Assembly (NCBI RefSeq): GCF_003129925.1
Contig: NZ_QFFN01000001.1
Coordinates: 124,001 to 188,000 of the forward strand
Direction of reading: 5' to 3'
Length of the DNA stretch: 64,000 nt
Source: Bifidobacterium catulorum
GTDB taxonomy: Bacteria > Actinomycetota > Actinomycetes > Actinomycetales > Bifidobacteriaceae
Of the stretch, positions 27,671 to 37,166 are shown one piece after another (position 1 is the first letter of the stretch; each line of letters begins with the position of its first letter). The notes beneath the pieces are model-generated. The model was not told the origin of the DNA, did not search any database, and worked only from the letters and a program-made list of their open reading frames with translations. The translations under genes and the position numbers were made by a program.

Positions 27671-27702
27671 GCCCTCTAACCTAGCGATGTGCTATGACGT
27701 CG

Positions 27703-27743
27703 GTGGCCCGTCATGCCGTAGGCGTACCGGCATGACGGGCCAC
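27703..27743. other. Intercistronic palindrome between sufS and sufU
   Basis: A 16-bp perfect stem (GTGGCCCGTCATGCCG and its complement) with a nine-base loop, extended outside by GACGTCG/CGACGTC. It has no U-tract. It may attenuate or process the suf mRNA rather than end it. Confidence 0.6.
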
Positions 27744-27780
27744 CATCGACGTCGCGCGGGATTCGACCCCGACCCGTGTC

Positions 27781-29055
27781 TTATTCGGCGCGGAAGAAGG
27801 AGCGGACCCTGCCTGCGGCTTCGATGAGCGCCTTGGCGTCGTCAACGGAATTGTAGATGCCGCTTGAAGCGCGGTTCGAGGCAAACAGGCCGAAATGACG
27901 GTGCACGGGCTGTGCGCAGTGATGGCCGACGCGGATGGCGATGCCCTGGGCGTCGATGAACTGGCCCACGTCGTGCGGATGCACGCCCTTGACGTCGAAG
28001 GCCACGGTGCCGATGCGGTCCACGTTCTCGCGCGGCCCAAGGATGCGGATGCCGTCAATATCGCCAAGTTTGAGCAGTTCGGCGGCGATGGACTTCTCAT
28101 GGGCTTCGAGGTTCTCCATGCCGATGTTCATGAGCCACTCGGCGGCGACCCCGGCCGCGACGACCTGGGCGACGGGCTGCGTGCCGGCTTCGAAGCGCGC
28201 CGGAGGCTCCATGTACTGGGCAGGCTTATCCATCCAGGCCAGCTCGACCATGGAGCCGCCGAAGTTGGCCGGGGGCAATGCCTCAAGCAGTTCACGGCGA
28301 CCGTAGAGGAATCCCACGCCGGTGGGGCCGTACATCTTGTGGGCGCTCCATGCGGCGAAGTCCACGTCGAGGGCATGGAAGTCGACCCTGAGATGCGGAA
28401 CGGACTGGCAGGCGTCAAGGATGAACACGGCGCCGACCTCATGCGCACGACGGACGATGGGCGCGATGTCGGTGATGGCACCGGTGGTGTTGCCCACATG
28501 CGTGACGGCGACGACCTTGGTGCGTTCGGTGATGACCTCGTCGAGGTTGTCGGTGCGTACGCGGCCGTCTTCGGTGAGTCCAAGCCATTTGAACGTGGCG
28601 CCGGTTCGGGCGGCAAGCTCCTGGAACGGTAGCAACACGGAATGGTGCTCCGCCTCGGAGACCACGATCTCATCGCCGGGCTTGAGGGCGAAACGCTTGG
28701 CAGCCTCTCCCCCACGGCCTAGTGACGCGTTGCCGATGGCGGTGGCAAGCAGGTTGAGTCCCGCGGTGGCGCCACCGGTGACGACGATCTCCTCCTCGCC
28801 TTCGTCCGAGGCGGCGCCAACGAGGCGGGCGACCTTGGCACGGGCCTGTTCGAAGGCCTCGGTGCTCAATGCGGCGAGTTCATGGGCACCGCGGTGCACT
28901 CCGGCATTGATGGTGCGGTAGAACTCGGACTCCGCATCGATGACGCACTGTGGCTTCTGAGACGTGGCCGCCGAGTCCAGATAGACGAGCGGATGCCCGT
29001 GGACACGCTGATCGAGAATCGGGAACTGCTCCCGAATTGCCTTGAAATCCACCAT
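27781..29055 (-). CDS. sufS: SufS cysteine desulfurase
   Basis: A 424-residue class V aminotransferase-fold, group II cysteine desulfurase that supplies persulfide sulfur. Landmarks: YLDSAATSQKPQCVIDAE, the PLP lysine in DFAAWSAHKMYGPTGVGFLYG, and the C-terminal GIAIRVGHHCAQPVHRHFG with the active cysteine in HHCAQP. GGGAG precedes the ATG. It follows sufC by 14 bases and hands sulfur to SufU. Confidence 0.96.
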   Translation of the reverse strand: MVDFKAIREQFPILDQRVHGHPLVYLDSAATSQKPQCVIDAESEFYRTINAGVHRGAHELAALSTEAFEQARAKVARLVGAASDEGEEEIVVTGGATAGLNLLATAIGNASLGRGGEAAKRFALKPGDEIVVSEAEHHSVLLPFQELAARTGATFKWLGLTEDGRVRTDNLDEVITERTKVVAVTHVGNTTGAITDIAPIVRRAHEVGAVFILDACQSVPHLRVDFHALDVDFAAWSAHKMYGPTGVGFLYGRRELLEALPPANFGGSMVELAWMDKPAQYMEPPARFEAGTQPVAQVVAAGVAAEWLMNIGMENLEAHEKSIAAELLKLGDIDGIRILGPRENVDRIGTVAFDVKGVHPHDVGQFIDAQGIAIRVGHHCAQPVHRHFGLFASNRASSGIYNSVDDAKALIEAAGRVRSFFRAE

Positions 29056-29069
29056 GGTGTTCTCCCGTC

Positions 29070-29849
29070 TCAGGCCAACGCCGATTCGGAGTCGGCGCCC
29101 TCGGGCAGGTACTGGTCGTAGCCGTTCTCCTCAAGCTCGTCGGCCAGCTCGGGGCCTCCGGTCTTCACGAAGTGGCCGTCGGCGAACACGTGCACGATGT
29201 CGGGCTTGATGTATTTGAGGATGCGCGTGTAGTGCGTCACCATGAGGATGCCGAAGTCGTTGGCGTCCTTGGCGCGGTTCACGCCTTCGGAGACGATGCG
29301 CAGCGCGTCGACGTCGAGGCCGGAGTCGGTCTCGTCGAGGATGGCGAACTTGGGCTTGAGCAGTTCGAGCTGAAGCACTTCGGCACGCTTCTTCTCACCG
29401 CCGGAGAAGCCTTCGTTCACGGAACGGGAGGCGAACTTCGGGTCCATGCGCAGACGCTTCATGGCTTCGCCGAGCTCCTTGGCCCACGTGCGGATGGCGG
29501 GGGCCTTGCCGTCGACCTCGGTCTTGGCGGTGCGCAGGAAGTTCGTCATGGAGACGCCGGGGACCTCGACCGGGTACTGCATGGCGAGGAACAGGCCCGC
29601 CTTGGCGCGCTCGTCCGGGGTCATCTTGAGCAGGTCCTCACCGTCGAGCAGGGCCTGGCCGGAATCGACCTCGTACTTGGGGTGGCCTGCCAGAGTGTAG
29701 GCGAGTGTGGACTTGCCGGAGCCGTTGGGGCCCATGATGGCGTGGGTCTCGCCGGAGTTGACGGTGAGGTTGACGCCCTTGAGAATCTGCTTGCGGCCGT
29801 CCTTGGTCTCCACGGAGGCGTACAGGTCCTTGATTTCCAATGTTGACAT
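29070..29849 (-). CDS. sufC: SufC Fe-S assembly ATPase
   Basis: A 259-residue ABC-type ATPase of the SufBCD scaffold. Walker A is GPNGSGKSTLA, the signature is GFSGGEKKRAEVLQL, and Walker B is FAILDETDSGLD. AGGAG precedes the ATG. Cytosolic, no membrane segments. It lies between sufD and sufS with a gap of 35 bases to sufD. Confidence 0.97.
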   Translation of the reverse strand: MSTLEIKDLYASVETKDGRKQILKGVNLTVNSGETHAIMGPNGSGKSTLAYTLAGHPKYEVDSGQALLDGEDLLKMTPDERAKAGLFLAMQYPVEVPGVSMTNFLRTAKTEVDGKAPAIRTWAKELGEAMKRLRMDPKFASRSVNEGFSGGEKKRAEVLQLELLKPKFAILDETDSGLDVDALRIVSEGVNRAKDANDFGILMVTHYTRILKYIKPDIVHVFADGHFVKTGGPELADELEENGYDQYLPEGADSESALA

Positions 29850-29884
29850 TGTTGTTCTCCTAAAATCTGTCGTGCTTGTCGTCG

Positions 29885-31156
29885 TTACTTTTCCTCAAGG
29901 ACCGCGGCCATGGCCGCGCTTTCGCCGCGGGCGAGTCGGCGGTCGATGACGTTCATGAGGTGCTCGGAGATGGACGGGATGCCGATCTCCTCGATCAGCT
30001 CGGCGAAGAAGCCACGGACCACGAGCTTGCGGGCCTCGGTCTCCGGGATGCCGCGGGACTGCAGGTAGAACAGCTCCTCATCGTCGAAGCGCCCGACGGA
30101 GCTGGCGTGGCCGGCGCCGATGATGTTGCCGTTCTCGATCTCAAGGTTCGGTTCGGAGTCGGCAATGGCGCCCGGGGTGAGCACGAGGTTGCGGTTGAGC
30201 TCGTACGAGTCGGTTCCCGGGGCGGTGGGCTGGATGAGCGCGTTGCCCACCCAGGTGGAGTGCGCGCCCTTGCCGTCGAGCGCGCCCTTGTAGACCACGC
30301 GGGACTTGCATTCGGGATGGTTGTGCACCACCATCGTGCGGTTCTCGATGTGCTGGCCGGGGTCGACGAAGTAGATGCCGAGCATGTTGAGCTCGCTCTG
30401 CGGGCCGCCGAAATCCTGGTCCATGCGCAGACGAACCACGTCGCCGCCGAGCGTGACGACCGAATGACGCAGGGACGCGCCCTCGCCCACGTGGATGCGA
30501 TGGTTGCCCACATGCTTGGATTCCGGATCCCACTCCTGCACGAAGGTGGTGGAGATATGGGAGTCCTTGCCGGTGGTGATCTCGACGCCTTCGGCAAGGC
30601 GCGCCTTGCCCTCATGCTCCACGATCACGTCACCGTGCGCCCTGTCGTCGGCCTTGATGACCAGATGGAAGGCGTCGAGGCCGAGCCCCGCCCCCTTCAC
30701 CTTCACCAGCACCGGGGAGCGCAGTTCGCCGGTGAGCTCCACGACGGTGGCGGTGGTGCCGGACGTCCATTCGACGGCTGCCGCACGGTCGGTCGGCTTG
30801 GACACGGTGCCGGACGGGGCTTCGTCGATGCGTGTCTGGTAGAGCCGCACGTTGTCGGCGTCGAGTTCGGTTCCGTCGATGGCGCCGACCTCCACAATGG
30901 TCTCGCCGCTGGGCTTGAACACGTCGAAGAACTCCTCGATGCGGTCGATCGGCGTGTATCGCCAATCATCCTGCTTGCGCGTGGGCTCGGCGAAATCATC
31001 CGGGCTGAAGGAGCGCGGCGCCTTGTCGGCGCTTGAAGGCATGAGCGCGGGGACGGCGTAGGGATCGTTGAGGTCGGCGACGGGAATGTTGAGCTCGGCC
31101 GCGACCTCCGCAGCGGTCTGCTCGTTCGTGGTTTCGCTGTTCGTTGCGTCGGTCAT
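29885..31156 (-). CDS. sufD: SufD Fe-S scaffold subunit
   Basis: A 423-residue SufD, the beta-helix partner of SufB. Landmarks include ERTMVVHNHPECKSRVVYKG (here NRTMVVHNHPECKSRVVYKG), ELNRNLVLTPGAIADSEPNL, and the C-terminal GRFDDEELFYLQSRGIPETEAR. The ATG at 31156 (MTDATNSETTNEQ) follows the sufB stop by one base, so I prefer it to the longer open frame. The N-terminal 40 residues are poorly conserved, as usual for the family. Confidence 0.95.
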   Translation of the reverse strand: MTDATNSETTNEQTAAEVAAELNIPVADLNDPYAVPALMPSSADKAPRSFSPDDFAEPTRKQDDWRYTPIDRIEEFFDVFKPSGETIVEVGAIDGTELDADNVRLYQTRIDEAPSGTVSKPTDRAAAVEWTSGTTATVVELTGELRSPVLVKVKGAGLGLDAFHLVIKADDRAHGDVIVEHEGKARLAEGVEITTGKDSHISTTFVQEWDPESKHVGNHRIHVGEGASLRHSVVTLGGDVVRLRMDQDFGGPQSELNMLGIYFVDPGQHIENRTMVVHNHPECKSRVVYKGALDGKGAHSTWVGNALIQPTAPGTDSYELNRNLVLTPGAIADSEPNLEIENGNIIGAGHASSVGRFDDEELFYLQSRGIPETEARKLVVRGFFAELIEEIGIPSISEHLMNVIDRRLARGESAAMAAVLEEK

Positions 31157-31157
31157 A

Positions 31158-32675
31158 TCAGCCCACCGATCCTTCCATCTGCAGTTCAACGAGTCGGTTC
31201 AGTTCAAGCGCGTACTCCATCGGCAGCTCGCGGCTGATCGGCTCCACGAATCCTCGTACGATCATGCCCATGGCCTCCTCTTCGGAGAGTCCACGGCTCA
31301 TCAGGTAGAAGAGCTGGTCTTCGGATACCTTCGACACCGTGGCCTCATGGGCCATGGAGACGTCGTCCTCGCGCACGTCCACGTGCGGATACGTGTCGGA
31401 ACGGCTGTAGTCGTCCACGAGCAGGGCGTCGCATACGGTGGAGTTGGAGGATCCCTCGGCCCCCTTGACGATCTTGACCAGGCCGCGGTATGCGGATCGG
31501 CCGCCGCCGCGGGAGATGGACTTCGCCACGATGGTGGATGAGGTGTGCGGGGCGAGGTGGATCATCTTGGCGCCCGTGTCCTGATACTGGCCCTTGCCTG
31601 CGAAGCCGAGCGACATGGTGCTGGCCTTGGCGTACGGTTCGGCGAGGATGCAGGCGGGGTATTTCATGGTGGCCTTGGAGCCGATGTTGCCGTCGACCCA
31701 TTCCATCGTGCCGCCTTCGCGCACGTAGGCGCGCTGGGTGACGAGGTTGTACACGTTGTTCGACCAGTTCTGCACGGTGGTGTAGCGCACGCGCGCGTGC
31801 TTCTCGACGACGATCTCCACGATGGCGGCGTGCAGCGAGTCCTCGGACCAGATCGGGGCGGTGCAGCCTTCCACATAGTGCACGTAGGAGCCTTCGTCGG
31901 CGATGATCAGCGTGCGTTCGAACTGGCCCATGGCCGGCGTGTTGATGCGGAAGTACGCCTGCAGCGGAATCTCCACGTGCACGCCCTTCGGCACGTAGAC
32001 GAACGATCCGCCGGACCATGCGGCGGTGTTGAGCGCGCCGAACTTGTTGTCCTCCGGGGAGACGACGGTGCCGAAGTACTTGCGCACCAGGTCAGGGTAT
32101 TCGCGCACGGCGGTGTCGGTGTCGACGAAGATGACGCCCTGCTTCTTCAGGTCCTCCTGAATGGAGTTGTAGATGACCTCGGACTCGTACTGGGCGGCGA
32201 CGCCGGAGACCAGACGGTTCTTTTCGGCTTCGGGGATGCCGAGACGATCATACGTGTTGCGGATGTCGTCGGGCAGTTCGTCCCAGGTCTTGGCCTGCTT
32301 GTCGATCGGCTTCACATAGTACTTGAAGTCGTCGGCGTTGAATCCGGAGAGGTCCACGCCCCAGTCGGGCATGGGCTTGTCAAGGAACGCCTTGAATCCG
32401 CGCAAACGCATGTCGAGCATCCATTCGGGCTCGTTCTTGTCGGCGGAGATGGCGCGCACGACGTTCTCGTCGATGCCTCGCTTCGCCGCCTCGCCCGCGG
32501 CGTCGGAATCATGCCAGCCGTAGCTGTATTCGCCGAACTGGGATATGATCTCGTCGTCCTGTTTGATCTTGTCCTCGTTGACGCGGGAACGGTCGGCCAC
32601 ATACTGGCTCATCTCCACGTCGGCCGCCGCGGCCCCCTTGTTCGGGGCCTCCTGCGGCGTGTTCTCATCCGTCAC
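31158..32675 (-). CDS. sufB: SufB Fe-S scaffold subunit
   Basis: A 505-residue SufB, on which clusters form together with SufC and SufD. Landmarks: [35 protein letters not shown], the [20 protein letters not shown] segment and the C-terminal [20 protein letters not shown] chose the GTG at 32675 ([14 protein letters not shown]) because GGAGG lies upstream and the earlier frame is not family-like. First gene of sufB-D-C-S-U-DUF59. No SufR-type regulator gene precedes it here. Confidence 0.94.
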   Translation of the reverse strand: MTDENTPQEAPNKGAAAADVEMSQYVADRSRVNEDKIKQDDEIISQFGEYSYGWHDSDAAGEAAKRGIDENVVRAISADKNEPEWMLDMRLRGFKAFLDKPMPDWGVDLSGFNADDFKYYVKPIDKQAKTWDELPDDIRNTYDRLGIPEAEKNRLVSGVAAQYESEVIYNSIQEDLKKQGVIFVDTDTAVREYPDLVRKYFGTVVSPEDNKFGALNTAAWSGGSFVYVPKGVHVEIPLQAYFRINTPAMGQFERTLIIADEGSYVHYVEGCTAPIWSEDSLHAAIVEIVVEKHARVRYTTVQNWSNNVYNLVTQRAYVREGGTMEWVDGNIGSKATMKYPACILAEPYAKASTMSLGFAGKGQYQDTGAKMIHLAPHTSSTIVAKSISRGGGRSAYRGLVKIVKGAEGSSNSTVCDALLVDDYSRSDTYPHVDVREDDVSMAHEATVSKVSEDQLFYLMSRGLSEEEAMGMIVRGFVEPISRELPMEYALELNRLVELQMEGSVG

Positions 32676-32826
32676 CTTGAGCTGCCTCCATTCGTCCGGC
32701 CACACAGGACCGAACTCTTGACGAAAGTACAGTGCTGTTGTCCGTAGCAAAGCTAACAGAATGCCACGAACAACGCTAGTCGCCATTCCGAATATTATCC
32801 ATCAATGAACGTGAGAAAGATTACAT

Positions 32827-32859
32827 CGTTCCGTATGGGCGTCATGCCCATACGGAACG
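32827..32859 (-). terminator. Hairpin in the pyrG-sufB gap (outer)
   Basis: A 14-bp perfect stem (CGTTCCGTATGGGC and its complement) with loop GTCAT. It follows the inner hairpin downstream of pyrG and lies just before the sufB promoter region; it may back up termination. Confidence 0.6.
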
Positions 32860-32878
32860 CAACGCATTCCGATACGAG

Positions 32879-32911
32879 GAAACCCGCCGAACTTCGTATT
32901 CGGCGGGTTTC
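32879..32911 (-). terminator. Terminator of pyrG
   Basis: A 12-bp stem (GAAACCCGCCGA and its complement) with a nine-base loop, 60 bases after the pyrG stop. The minus-strand U-tract is short. Confidence 0.7.
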
Positions 32912-32970
32912 ATCATGTTTTATCTGCTGTTTCGACGATGGTCACGGCCGTCGAACAGCCGTCTGCCAGC

Positions 32971-34632
<1,662 letters not shown>

Positions 34633-34777
34633 GGAATTTCACTTTATCATCCGTGCGTGACGCGGCGTGTGGGCGTGTTTTACTTGGTTTCATCCCTTGA
34701 GATGGAACACGCTGTTATCGGTCGGCGCATTGGCGGCGCCCACCGCACCTCCGGTCAACGGCACGAAAAGGAACTTT

Positions 34778-34999
34778 TCATTGCACGCCGCCGCAGAATT
34801 CAATGACCACGCCGGTACCGTATTCGATGGCGCGGCGAGCGAAATCGTCGAGTTAGTGGTACAGATCAGCCAACCGGGAATCGACCGGCTGATCAAGTCG
34901 CGCCTCCAACCATCCCGCAAGCAGCCGGCACTGTCTGACATCGAAGAAATCGATGTCACCGTTATCGAGCAGCACGTCAGTCGGTGCCGTGGCCGGCAT
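34778..34999 (-). pseudogene. Small gene remnant with an in-frame TAA
   Basis: From an ATG at 34999, inside the end of the lipoprotein gene, one frame reads MPATAPTDVLLDNGDIDF, passes RQCRLLAGWLEARLDQPVD and stops at TAA (34853-34855) after 48 codons. The same frame continues after the stop as LDDFARRAIEYGTGVVIEF and ends at 34778, 74 codons in all. The composition (acidic, Leu/Arg-rich helices) is protein-like on both sides of the TAA, where CAA would give Gln. I do not recognise the family. The 145 bases from here to pyrG hold nothing else I can support. Confidence 0.45.
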
Positions 35000-36038
35000 A
35001 GATGACGTCAGCTATCGCCGATTCGGTGGCGGTCTGGTCGCCGGAGACAAAGTAGCATGCCGAGTCAAATCCGCAGGATGATTTCAGGTTCTCCACCGTC
35101 TTCGTCTGCTCCACGAACCGTGCGCACTGCACAGGAGCATTGGTGCCGGACACATTCTGGCACGTCCATTCGTCATCGCTTTTCGCATCCTGACCGACGT
35201 TCTTGAATTCAGGCATGGTTCCCGTGATGCTCACATCATAGGTAAGGTCTACGGTGCCGCCGGCGTTTCTCTCATATTTCGTGATGGTCGGCGTGACGTC
35301 GGACACCTGGTACACGCATGCATGGGAGATGCTGTCTCCCACGACCAACGCGGAATCCTCGCCGTTGAGATAGAGCTCCTGCAGCTTGTCGCACATGGGC
35401 AGATCAACGATATTGTCCACTAGGGACCGCTGAATCTTCGTGCTCGTCTTGACGGCGTCGGTGACCTCGATGTTTTTCATGTCATCACCGTTGATCTCGA
35501 CCGACAACGCTTCCACGGGATTGGGATTGGCCGTGACGGGAAGCTTCCATGATCCCTTGTACCAGTCGCCCTTGGCGGCGACCCGATACACCCCCGGCAC
35601 CATCAGATAGTGGTCGGAACCGTTTTTTCCGCCTATGGTCAGCGAATCATCATACGAGGACACGTTCCTGAACAGGTCGGGATCGATTGCGACCCACCCC
35701 TTACCCGAGCTGTTCTTCTCCATGGTCAGATTGGTCGTCTGCTGATTGCCCGCCACGGTATAGGAGACCGGCACGGTACGCGTTCCGTCCGCGTTCTTCT
35801 GCGATTGCCCGACCTTGACGTCGGCGATGGGTTCCTCGGGCTTCCCGTCGAACAGCGGAGTGTTTTCGTTCACGTCACTGACGCTGCGGGATACGACCCC
35901 GTTCACGTCCCCCTTCTCAACGGCGTTCATGATTTCGCGAGCGGAGCTTTGGGCTCCGTCCAGAGCACCGCATCCGGACAGCGGCGCAATCATGACGCAT
36001 GCGGCCATCAGGCCGATAATCTTCGTAAGGCTCTTCAT
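34977..36038 (-). CDS. Secreted lipoprotein with conserved-looking cysteines, function unknown
   Basis: A 353-residue lipoprotein: a signal peptide of about 22 residues ends in the lipobox LSGC (cysteine at about 23). The mature part begins with an ALDGAQSSAREIMNAVEKGDVNGV helix, like the TcaA/DUF4878-type domains that carry loads of small repeats, then has two extracellular beta-rich segments. Six further cysteines (in MCDK, HACVY, WTCQN, VQCAR and SSCGFDSACYF) could form disulfides outside the cell. I do not recognise the exact family. It lies on the same strand downstream of the recombinase gene, at the island edge. Confidence 0.7.
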   Translation of the reverse strand: MKSLTKIIGLMAACVMIAPLSGCGALDGAQSSAREIMNAVEKGDVNGVVSRSVSDVNENTPLFDGKPEEPIADVKVGQSQKNADGTRTVPVSYTVAGNQQTTNLTMEKNSSGKGWVAIDPDLFRNVSSYDDSLTIGGKNGSDHYLMVPGVYRVAAKGDWYKGSWKLPVTANPNPVEALSVEINGDDMKNIEVTDAVKTSTKIQRSLVDNIVDLPMCDKLQELYLNGEDSALVVGDSISHACVYQVSDVTPTITKYERNAGGTVDLTYDVSITGTMPEFKNVGQDAKSDDEWTCQNVSGTNAPVQCARFVEQTKTVENLKSSCGFDSACYFVSGDQTATESAIADVIYAGHGTD

Positions 36039-36107
36039 TCTGCTTCCTTGTCTTCATCATGTCGGGCTCTCCGACGCAATAGATAACAGGACAAAGCCCG
36101 ATGCATA

Positions 36108-36737
36108 TCATTCATTGGTGCACGAATCCGATTTGTCGACCTCTCCCATTCTCGAATTGATGAATCGCCCGACCGTTGCACGATGAACACCGTATCTTCT
36201 GGCGATATAGGCTTTGGTGCGGCCTTCGGAGAGCATGGCACGTATGTCGTCCTCGTGGCCGGTGAGTTTGACCTTGGCCGGACTGCTACCGACCGGCCGC
36301 CCCAGCACAACGCCCTCGGCCCTTCTCCGCGCCAGCGCCTCCTTGGTGCGCTGGCTAATGAGATTTCTCTCAATCTCCGCGGATAGCCCAAACGCGAACG
36401 CCAATACCTTGCTTTGGATGTCATCGCCCAAGCGGTAGTTGTCTTTTATGGTCCAGATGCGTACTCCCTTGCTCATGCACAGACTCAATACATCCATGAT
36501 CATGAACAGGCTGCGCCCCAATCGGGATAGTTCCGAACAGATGATGAGGTCACCTTTGGAAACGTCTTCAAGCAGTATGCCAAGCTTGCGTTTGTCCACG
36601 GATTTGGTCCCGCTGATGGTCTCCGATATCCACTGGTCTATTGCCAGCCCCTGCACCTTGGCGAACCGTCGAATCTCGAACCGCTGGTTCTCGACGGTCT
36701 GCTTGTCGCTGCTTACTCTGATGTATCCGTAAATCAT
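36108..36737 (-). CDS. Serine recombinase (Hin/Pin-type DNA invertase)
   Basis: A 209-residue small serine recombinase. The catalytic N-terminal domain has YIRVSSDKQTVENQR (nucleophile Ser9) and the SRLGRS arginines near residue 70; a long helix (FAFGLSAEIERNLISQRTKEAL) leads to the C-terminal helix-turn-helix (GRTKAYIARRYGVHRATVGRF). Length and layout match site-specific invertases rather than large transposon integrases. The start lies 23 bases from the left inverted repeat of the invertible segment, so it is almost certainly the enzyme acting there. Its promoter must lie in or near that repeat. No clear ribosome-binding site is seen. Confidence 0.92.
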   Translation of the reverse strand: MIYGYIRVSSDKQTVENQRFEIRRFAKVQGLAIDQWISETISGTKSVDKRKLGILLEDVSKGDLIICSELSRLGRSLFMIMDVLSLCMSKGVRIWTIKDNYRLGDDIQSKVLAFAFGLSAEIERNLISQRTKEALARRRAEGVVLGRPVGSSPAKVKLTGHEDDIRAMLSEGRTKAYIARRYGVHRATVGRFINSRMGEVDKSDSCTNE

Positions 36738-36760
36738 ATGGACAGTGTCGCAGACTAAGG

Positions 36761-36784
36761 GGCGATTTCGCGCAACCGAAAATC
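36761..36784. repeat. Left inverted repeat of the invertible segment (recombination site)
   Basis: A 24-bp sequence starting GGCGATTTCG and ending CCGAAAATC, identical in inverse orientation to 37563-37586. It is itself a rough dyad (GATTTCG and CGAAAATC around six central bases), the layout expected of a serine-recombinase crossover site. It also encodes GDFAQPKI in frame with the silent cassette. Confidence 0.92.
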
Positions 36785-37162
36785 ACTTGGGGCAACCTGT
36801 GTATGCGCGCACAATATGCAATGGTGAAGGACGACGCAATCATCAGCGCACCTTCGCCTTTTATCGCTACTGATGATTGGTTCATCCTCGGCGTGTTGAA
36901 TTCCTCAGCGGCGGACTGGTATGTGCATCAACTAGGAGTCACTCGCAGCGGTGGATACATGGAGTACAAGCCCATGTTCGTAGAGCAGATTCCCCTGCCG
37001 AAGGATGTCAATGATTCTATCCGCGAGCGCATAAGACGGCTTGCTGAATCCGCACAGAATAAGCGTATGCAGGGTTTGTCGTCAGAGGATTCGGAACATG
37101 AAATCGACGATTTAGTCGCAAACTGCTACGATTTGTCTCCAGAAGAGATTCGCCGACTGTAA
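36785..37162 (+). CDS. Silent alternative C-terminal specificity cassette of the methyltransferase
   Basis: Reading on from the left repeat in the phase GDFAQPKI, this frame gives TWGNLCMRAQYAMVKDDAII and, later, ILGVLNSSAADWYVHQLG, YMEYKPMFVEQIPLP and the end SPEEIRRL: 125 residues after the repeat. The expressed cassette has WGEISDQAKFAL, ILGFLNSSLSEYYFSTLG and KKYTIEQLPITQM at matching places, the pattern of the TaqI-like C-terminal specificity domain. It has no start or ribosome-binding site of its own; the ATG at 36803 is internal to the domain. It would be expressed only after inversion. Confidence 0.88.
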   Translation, partial: TWGNLCMRAQYAMVKDDAIISAPSPFIATDDWFILGVLNSSAADWYVHQLGVTRSGGYMEYKPMFVEQIPLPKDVNDSIRERIRRLAESAQNKRMQGLSSEDSEHEIDDLVANCYDLSPEEIRRL

Positions 37163-37166
37163 ATCT

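Noticed and set aside
36803-37162. Independent small protein starting at the ATG at 36803
   Set aside because: The reading frame continues upstream into the inverted repeat in the phase of the methyltransferase, and there is no ribosome-binding site; it is better read as a silent C-terminal cassette.
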